From JAFARZ01 sp035651595 (GTDB lineage Bacteria; Actinomycetota; Actinomycetes; Streptosporangiales; Streptosporangiaceae): a stretch of DNA of 28,413 nt. A program made the translations under genes and the position numbers. The first letter of the stretch is position 1. The number at the start of each line of letters is the position of its first letter. Below are positions 23,371 through 28,413 of this stretch, one piece after another. The DNA lies in NCBI GenBank assembly GCA_035651595.1, contig DASRFJ010000102.1, positions 1 to 28,413 on the forward strand, in the 5' to 3' direction. The notes below the pieces were generated by a model, which was given only the letters and a program-made list of their open reading frames with translations, did no database searches and was not told the origin of the DNA.

Positions 23371-23706
23371 TCAGTTTCCCGTGGCGGCCTGGAACTTTAC
23401 GACGAGCTCGGCGGGCATGCGGCCGCGCTCTTTTACCTCCATGCCCTGCGACTTGGCCCACGCGCGGACCTCGCTGTTGCTCACCGGGCCGTTGCTCGCG
23501 GCCCGCCTGGGGCGGGTTGGCCGCCGGTTCGCCCGGTCCCGGCGGGCGGCCGCCACATAGCGGGCCAGCGTATCCCGGAGCGCCTGCTCGTGGTTCGCGC
23601 TCAGGTCGATCTCGTACTCGGTGCCATCGAGCGCGAACCGGATCGTACCCTCCGCGGGTGTGCCGTCCAGGTCGTCAATGAATAGCGTCCGCACTTTCTG
23701 AGCCAT
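23371..23706 (-). CDS. lsr2: Lsr2 nucleoid-associated protein
   Basis: The 111-aa protein is a textbook Lsr2. Its N-terminal dimerisation domain (about 1-60) has VRTLFIDDLDGTPAEGTIRF. A basic linker (about 62-78) follows, then a C-terminal DNA-binding domain with EVRAWAKSQGMEVKERGRMP, whose RGR is the minor-groove AT-hook-like motif. Lsr2 bridges and silences AT-rich, often foreign, DNA in actinomycetes. ATG 23706 is preceded by GGAGGG. It converges on the VOC gene with a 6-nt gap. Actinomycete genomes often carry more than one copy, so this may be a paralogue. Confidence 0.96.
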   Translation of the reverse strand: MAQKVRTLFIDDLDGTPAEGTIRFALDGTEYEIDLSANHEQALRDTLARYVAAARRDRANRRPTRPRRAASNGPVSNSEVRAWAKSQGMEVKERGRMPAELVVKFQAATGN

Positions 23707-23829
23707 GCTCGTGCCCTCCGTTTTCCCCGTGATTCCGCCGTACAGCGTAGGTCATCAATGCGCGGGGCAACAACGGGTGTGACATCAGCGCGGGCTCTGG
23801 CGCTGTGTGGGTATGAGGACTTTCCGGTC

Positions 23830-24204
23830 ATGACGAGCCTTGCCTTCGATATCTATCTGCGCGCCGCGCCGCGCCGGGTCCGCGAGGTGCTGGAGGAACC
23901 AGCCCTGGTACCAAGCTGGCTGTCCGGCATGCCGTTCTGCCCTGCCGGGGAGGAAGATCCGCGCCGGCTGACCTGTGAGTGGCTGCAGACCGACTACCTC
24001 GAGATCAACGGCGGGTGCGCGTCGGTGGTGCGGTTCGACTTCGTCGCGATGGGCGACGTGACGCGGCTGATGGTCAATCACCGTGGTCTTGAACCCGGCG
24101 AGCCGCTGCTCCAGGTCGTCACACCCGGCTGGCCGATGATCTTGTCCAGCCTCAAGAGCCTGGTCGAGACCGGAGAGCCACTGGAGTTCCGGGTAAGCGC
24201 CTGA
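23830..24204 (+). CDS. SRPBCC/START-like small protein
   Basis: The 124-aa product opens with SLAFDIYLRAAPRRVREVLEEPALVPSWLSG, the usual first strand and helix of the SRPBCC/AHSA1 fold. It ends with a long helix (MILSSLKSLVETGEPLEF), also typical. These proteins hold a hydrophobic ligand or act as chaperone-like or regulatory factors. ATG 23830 was chosen over a start 24 codons upstream because the fold begins there and a GAGGA-like purine run lies about 11 nt before it. Its last 53 nt overlap the 3' end of the LspA-like gene on the other strand. Confidence 0.65.
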   Translation: MTSLAFDIYLRAAPRRVREVLEEPALVPSWLSGMPFCPAGEEDPRRLTCEWLQTDYLEINGGCASVVRFDFVAMGDVTRLMVNHRGLEPGEPLLQVVTPGWPMILSSLKSLVETGEPLEFRVSA

Positions 24205-24952
24205 AGCCGAGCCGGTCGGTGCGCTGCGAGCCGGGCGCGGGGTTATGCGCCCGGGTGTGCGTCGCGTGCCGTGCCGGGGTACGCGGAGTGGCGTTCAGGC
24301 CGCCGTAGTTCGCCGCGCCGAGCGCGACGACCACGACGAGGACCGTTCCGGCCAGCGCGGGGATCCGCGCCCGCGATCGCAGGCGGACACGCGCGGGCGG
24401 GAATACGTTTCCGGTCGCGAGCGGGCGCCGCGCCGCGCGCACACCGTGATAGCCGGCTGCCAGCAGGAATACCGGCGTGCCGCCGATGATGAAGAAGTCC
24501 GCGATGTTGTAGTAGTGCTGGCCGATGTGGATGAAGTCGACCACACCGCGGACGCTCCCCGGTGCGGTCCAGTAGTGCGTCCCCAGCCGGTCCAGCACGT
24601 TGCTCACCCATCCGCCGGTCATCAGGGCGCCGGAAACGCCGACGACGGCCGGCACCCGGCAGCGCGCCAGGACCGTGGCGGTGACGCTCAGCAGGCCGAC
24701 GTCGAGCAGATCGAGCAGCGCGCCGGTGACCGGGCCGGAATACCACGCGCTGATCCTGTGCCCGACGATGACGTCGCCGCCGGAATTGATCCTGGTCCAC
24801 GGGACATGCCGCCAAGCCCACCACTTGGCTGCCTGATCCAGCACGACCACGGCGACAAGCAGTGACAGCACCAGTGCATGATGCGCGGTCTTGTCGTATC
24901 GTTCCGTGCCGGTAAGCGGGAGGTTCTGAGACACATCTCGGAACGATAACAT
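24152..24952 (-). CDS. LspA-like (signal peptidase II family) membrane protein
   Basis: The 266-aa protein is built like prolipoprotein signal peptidase. It has DQAAK near residue 39, a GG-x-x-NVLDRL motif with Asp 121, VVDFI and YYNIADFF with Asp 152; the two Asp residues match the catalytic dyad. Four core membrane segments are followed by an extra C-terminal part with another hydrophobic stretch (about 200-214) and a basic Arg/Pro/Thr tail to 266. Housekeeping LspA is about 160-200 aa, so this is an extended paralogue. The start is ATG 24952 (GTG 24961 is possible); no ribosome site is obvious. It is divergent from the LuxR-type gene. Confidence 0.82.
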   Translation of the reverse strand: MLSFRDVSQNLPLTGTERYDKTAHHALVLSLLVAVVVLDQAAKWWAWRHVPWTRINSGGDVIVGHRISAWYSGPVTGALLDLLDVGLLSVTATVLARCRVPAVVGVSGALMTGGWVSNVLDRLGTHYWTAPGSVRGVVDFIHIGQHYYNIADFFIIGGTPVFLLAAGYHGVRAARRPLATGNVFPPARVRLRSRARIPALAGTVLVVVVALGAANYGGLNATPRTPARHATHTRAHNPAPGSQRTDRLGFRRLPGTPVALRSRPGS

Positions 24953-24988
24953 AACAATCACGTCGAGATTACATCACCTGTCACACGC

Positions 24989-24994
24989 TATATT
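24989..24994 (+). promoter_or_regulatory. Putative -10 element of a leaderless transcript
   Basis: TATATT is followed by 7 nt and then GTG 25002, with no Shine-Dalgarno between. The AT-rich stretch 24945-25000 also separates two divergent genes and probably holds both promoters. Confidence 0.5.
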
Positions 24995-25001
24995 CCTGAT
25001 C

Positions 25002-27737
25002 GTGTTGTACGGGCGCGCACCGGAACAGCGGGTCATCGATCGCCTGCTGGCCGACGCCGGGGACGGGCGCAGCGGGACGCTGGTCATCAGGGGCGACGCG
25101 GGGGTCGGGAAGTCGGCGCTGCTGGAGTACGCCGCGCGGGAGGCGGCCGCATCCGGGTTCCGGGTCCTGCGGGCCGCCGGAGTGGAGACCGAGGCGGAGC
25201 TGTCCTTCGCCGGGCTGCATATGCTGCTGCGGCCAGCGCTTGACCGGATCGGCGAGTTGCCGGGTCCGCAGGCGGCCGCGCTGCACCGGGCGTTCGGGAT
25301 CCACGCCGGGCCGGGCGCCGATGACCGGTTCCTGACCGGGCTGGCGGCTCTCAGCTTGCTGTCGGACCTGGCCGAGGAGCGGCCGGTGCTCTGCGTGATT
25401 GATGATGCGCACTGGCTGGATGAGGCGTCGGCTCAGGCGCTGCTGTTCGCGGGGCGGCGGCTGGACGCGGACCGGGTGGTGATGATCAGCGCGGCCCGGG
25501 ACTCGGCTCGCTTGCCGCGGGTGGCGGGTCCGCCCGAGCTGCGGCTGGAAGTGCTCGATGAGGCGGCGGCCACGCAGCTGCTCACCGAGTCCGCGCCCGG
25601 GCTGCCCGTCACGGTACGGGCAACGATCCTCGCGCAGGCGGCAGGCAATCCGCTGGCCCTGATCGAGCTGGCCCGCGGGGGGAACCGCGGTGGCGGGTCC
25701 GAGCCGCTCGCGGCCGACATGGCGCGGGAGCTGTTCGCCGCGCCGCTCGCCGAACTTCCCGATGACGCACGGACGCTGCTGCTGCTGTGCGCGGCGGACG
25801 CGACGGGCGTGCTGGACACGATCTTCGCGGCCGGCCGCGCTCTCGGAGTCGAGGCGGCCGCGCTGGCCGCGGCGGAGCGGGCCGGCCTCGTCCGCGTGCG
25901 GGACGGGATGCTGGCATTCCGCCATCCGCTGGTGCGGTCGGTGGTGTATCACGACGCGTCGCTGGCGAGCAGGCAGGCCGCGCACGCCGCGCTCGCTGTC
26001 GCCGTCGGCGCTGCGTCACCCGACGACGCTGAGCGGCGGGCCTGGCACCTGGCCGCGGCGGCCAGCGGGCGAGATGAGCAGGCAGCGGCCGAGCTGGAGG
26101 CGGCGGCCGAGCGAGCGAGGACCCGTGGCGGCTACGCCGCGGTGGCGGCCGCCTATGACCGGGCCGCCGCGCTGACGCCGGATCCGCGGAACCAAGTGCG
26201 CCGCTTGATCGCTGCCGCGCAAGCCGCCGCCGACGCCGGCGACCCGAGCCGGGCAGACCAGCTTGCCAGCCAGGCCGAGGACCTGACCGACGACCCGCTG
26301 CCGCGCGCGAGGATCAGTCTGCTCCGGCTGAAGATGAATGCGGGGGACCGGCTACAGCGGGCCAGGGAAGTGCCAGCTATCGCGTCCGCGATCGCCGATC
26401 GCGATCCGGAGCTGGCGGCGGCGATGCTGGCCCAGGCGCTCAGCGCGGTCGTGGCCAGCTCCGATTTCGAGACCGGCACGGAGATCATTGCCCGGTTCCG
26501 GGCGTTGCCCGCCACCGCGCCCGCTGATCCCCGGTCGCTGGCCGCGGTCCTCACGCAGTTCTACCTGCAGTTCCGCGACCCCACCTACGCGGACAACGGC
26601 ATCCTTACCGCCTTCGTGACGGCGATCCGGCGGAACCCGGCGGGCGCCGAGCCCGCTGACCGGCTGACCGCCGGCGTCTACGCGTTCGGCTTCGGCGACG
26701 ACGATGCCGCACTCGATATCTCGGCCGAGCTGGTAGCGGACTGCCGGGCCAACGCCATGATCGGCTGGCTGGCCGGGGCGCAGCAGGTCCTGGTCATAGC
26801 GCAGATCGCGCGTGGCGAATGGGCCGACGCCGGGGCCAACGCGGTGGAGGGCCTTCGGCTGGCCACTGACCTGCGCCAGCTCCCGCGCGCCGTCTACCTG
26901 TCTTGTCAGCTCGCCTGGCTGTCGGCCCTGCGGGGTGACCGGGAAGAATCCGCCGGATGGATCGAGGAGGCGGCACGGCTCCGGCCGCCCGATGCGACCT
27001 CAGGGGACGGCGCCGGCTGGGATGCGCTGTGCCTGGCTCAGCTCGACCTCGCGGACGGCAGGGTCGCCACCGCCCGCGCCCACCTGGACCGGCTCGAGCA
27101 AGAGTGGAAGCTGTCGACCTTCGTGTACCGTCCCGACCTGGTCGAGGCGGCGATCCGCACCGGCAAGGCCGCCGAGGCCCGTCGTGTCGCTGACCTGGTC
27201 GTGGCGGAGGCCGCGCGCGAGGGGCAGCGCTGGCAGCAGGCGGTCGCGCTGCGCTGCCGCGCCCTTGTCGAAGATGACCAAGCCGGAGAGCTCTACCCGG
27301 AGGCGGTCCGGCTGCACGACGCGCCCGGCCGGCCGATGGAGCGGGCCCGCACCCACCTGCTGTACGGGGACTGGCTGCGCCGGAACAAGCGCCGCCGCGA
27401 CGCCCAGGCCCAGCTGACCACCGCGCTCGGCATCTACGAAGAGCTCGGCGCGGCAGGCTGGGCCGCGCGCACCCGAACCGAGCTGGCCGCCGCCGGCGGC
27501 CGGGCGGAACGACAGCCGGCCGGCGGCTCGGCCGGGCCACTGGCCGCGCTCACCACGCAGGAGCTTCAGGTCGTCCGGCTCGCCGCGACCGGCCGGTCCA
27601 ACCGGACCATCGCCGCTCAGATGTTTCTTTCGCCGCGGACCGTGGGCTACCACCTGTACAAGGCCTATCCCAAGCTTGGCGTCAGCTCCCGAGCCGAGCT
27701 TGCCATGCTGATCAGGACGAGCGCCGACGACGGGTGA
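25002..27737 (+). CDS. LAL-type LuxR family transcriptional regulator
   Basis: The 911-aa regulator of the MalT/LAL class has an N-terminal AAA/NACHT-like ATPase with Walker A GDAGVGKSA at 31-39 and Walker B VLCVIDDAHWLDE at about 129-141. A long Ala-rich TPR-like helical middle (about 330-830) follows. The C-terminal LuxR helix-turn-helix at about 847-906 contains LTTQELQVVRLAATGRSNRTIAAQMFLSPRTVGYHLYKAYPKLGVSSRAELA. Proteins of this class sense ligands through the middle domain and activate transcription, often of secondary-metabolism or sugar genes. Start GTG 25002 is likely leaderless. It is intact; targets are unknown, and the divergent LspA-like gene is the nearest candidate. Confidence 0.93.
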   Translation: MLYGRAPEQRVIDRLLADAGDGRSGTLVIRGDAGVGKSALLEYAAREAAASGFRVLRAAGVETEAELSFAGLHMLLRPALDRIGELPGPQAAALHRAFGIHAGPGADDRFLTGLAALSLLSDLAEERPVLCVIDDAHWLDEASAQALLFAGRRLDADRVVMISAARDSARLPRVAGPPELRLEVLDEAAATQLLTESAPGLPVTVRATILAQAAGNPLALIELARGGNRGGGSEPLAADMARELFAAPLAELPDDARTLLLLCAADATGVLDTIFAAGRALGVEAAALAAAERAGLVRVRDGMLAFRHPLVRSVVYHDASLASRQAAHAALAVAVGAASPDDAERRAWHLAAAASGRDEQAAAELEAAAERARTRGGYAAVAAAYDRAAALTPDPRNQVRRLIAAAQAAADAGDPSRADQLASQAEDLTDDPLPRARISLLRLKMNAGDRLQRAREVPAIASAIADRDPELAAAMLAQALSAVVASSDFETGTEIIARFRALPATAPADPRSLAAVLTQFYLQFRDPTYADNGILTAFVTAIRRNPAGAEPADRLTAGVYAFGFGDDDAALDISAELVADCRANAMIGWLAGAQQVLVIAQIARGEWADAGANAVEGLRLATDLRQLPRAVYLSCQLAWLSALRGDREESAGWIEEAARLRPPDATSGDGAGWDALCLAQLDLADGRVATARAHLDRLEQEWKLSTFVYRPDLVEAAIRTGKAAEARRVADLVVAEAAREGQRWQQAVALRCRALVEDDQAGELYPEAVRLHDAPGRPMERARTHLLYGDWLRRNKRRRDAQAQLTTALGIYEELGAAGWAARTRTELAAAGGRAERQPAGGSAGPLAALTTQELQVVRLAATGRSNRTIAAQMFLSPRTVGYHLYKAYPKLGVSSRAELAMLIRTSADDG

Positions 27738-27753
27738 GCGGCCGTTTGCTTGT

Positions 27754-27759
27754 TACGCT
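27754..27759 (+). promoter_or_regulatory. Putative extended -10 element of a leaderless transcript
   Basis: TACGCT, preceded by TGT to give an extended TGn -10, is followed by 7 nt and GTG 27767. There is no ribosome site. It lies in a 29-nt gap after the LuxR stop. Confidence 0.45.
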
Positions 27760-27766
27760 CGTAATT

Positions 27767-28413
27767 GTGGCCACCGCGATGGATCTGGTGCTGTGCGCGA
27801 TTGACGCCGGCAGCGGGCGGGCTCGGTTCGGGCCGAGGCTGTCCTACGCGCTGCCGGTCGCTGAACTGTGTGACCTGGTGCTGGCCGGGTGCGTCACGCT
27901 GGACGGGGACTACCTGGCCGTGCAGCCCAGGCAGGCTGGCGACCCGGTCGCTGGTGCCGCACTGAGTGCGCTGGCGCGGTGCGAGCCGGTGACGGTTCCC
28001 GGCTGGGTGAAGATACGCGGCCCGTACGGTATCGACCGGTATCTGCGTGCCGCGGCCGACGCTGGGGTCGTGCGGATCGTGCCCCAGGACGGGCGCAAGG
28101 TGCTCAAGGTCGCCGACGCCGGTCCGCTCCATCAGGCGGCGGACCGGCTGGTCACGGTGCTCGATGACCCGGCGCCAGGATTCTCCGATGCCGCCTTCGT
28201 GATGCTCGCCGACCTCACTCGGGTCGCCCGCCCGCAGCTGCGCGGCTGGGGCAACCGCAAGCGCCGCGCGCGGCTCGCCGCGCTGCGTCGCGCGCTGTCT
28301 AGCACCGCTGGCCGCGACGACGACGCGAACGCGGTCTTGCGTGCCGGCCTCGACGCTGTAGTGCGGATGTCCCGGCTGGCCGGTGCCGACCCGCGCAGTA
28401 TCGACAAGCAGAT
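27767..28413 (+). CDS. GPP34 (GOLPH3-like) family protein, 3' end outside window
   Basis: Translation from GTG 27767 gives an open frame to the window edge (215 complete codons). The N-terminal segments MDLVLCAIDAGSGRARFGPRLSYALPVAELCDLVLAG and VTLDGDYLAV match the opening of actinobacterial GPP34 proteins. Further on come DRYLRAAADAGVVRIVPQDG and a basic helical stretch (GWGNRKRRARLAALRRAL). Eukaryotic GOLPH3 binds phosphoinositides on Golgi membranes; the role of the bacterial versions is not established. Actinomycetes usually have several paralogues. A minus-strand frame across the same bases is a shadow. Confidence 0.82.
   Translation, partial: MATAMDLVLCAIDAGSGRARFGPRLSYALPVAELCDLVLAGCVTLDGDYLAVQPRQAGDPVAGAALSALARCEPVTVPGWVKIRGPYGIDRYLRAAADAGVVRIVPQDGRKVLKVADAGPLHQAADRLVTVLDDPAPGFSDAAFVMLADLTRVARPQLRGWGNRKRRARLAALRRALSSTAGRDDDANAVLRAGLDAVVRMSRLAGADPRSIDKQ

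Noticed and set aside
27665..28132. 155-codon minus-strand frame over the start of the GPP34 gene
   Set aside because: The plus frame matches the GPP34 family and stays open to the window edge; the minus frame has no domain.
1..28413. tRNA, rRNA, CRISPR array, transposase or integrase
   Set aside because: No cloverleaf with a usable anticodon, no regularly spaced repeat array and no recombinase motif were seen on either strand.

Overview
The window is high-GC, gene-dense actinomycete DNA. Codons are G/C-ending, many starts are GTG, and the gene families are typical of filamentous actinomycetes: Lsr2, GPP34, a large LAL-type LuxR regulator, WXG100/EccC and a Gram-positive Tad locus. I cannot name the genus; it reads like Streptomyces or a Streptosporangiales/Catenulispora-type relative.

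Layout. (1) Bases 1-450 have no gene and are about 49% G+C by my hand count, abruptly unlike the rest. They abut a 5'-truncated hexapeptide acyltransferase. (2) 1041-1999 (-): a conserved hypothetical overlapping a stand-alone receiver-domain response regulator. (3) 2178-10196: a type VII secretion (ESX-like) module. One WXG100 gene is on +. Converging on it, on -, are a 620-aa putative substrate/partner, a lipoprotein, a second WXG100-like protein and a full-length three-ATPase EccC. EccB, EccD, EccE and mycosin are not in the window. (4) 10547-21871 (+): a Tad/Flp pilus operon transcribed divergently from the type VII genes. Its order is a CpaB/SAF-like protein, a TadZ-like ATPase, TadA, TadB, TadC, a small Flp-type prepilin, three TadE/TadG-like pseudopilins, a membrane LysM-BTAD regulator-like protein, a lipoprotein and a secreted protein. 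Most junctions overlap by 1-10 nt, which suggests translational coupling. (5) 22142-28413: ordinary accessory and core genes. These are a DinB-like/VOC pair, Lsr2, a SRPBCC-like protein, an LspA-like paralogue, a LAL-type LuxR regulator and the start of a GPP34 gene that runs off the end.

Working picture (inference): the EccC module and the Tad operon share a 350-bp divergent control region and may be two parts of one surface-export locus. EccC would move WXG100-type proteins, and TadA/B/C would assemble a thin pilus from the small prepilins. The LysM-BTAD protein could connect the cell wall to a cytoplasmic effector domain.

Two families of non-coding repeats are the most unusual content. 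A palindromic element of about 58 bp occurs at 893-950 and 21976-22033, bracketing the whole type VII/Tad block. A different imperfect repeat of about 71-90 bp occurs once upstream of eccC (7309-7398) and once inside the Tad operon (16201-16271). Several genes outside the secretion block appear to have leaderless transcripts, with a -10-like hexamer 6-7 nt before the start codon.
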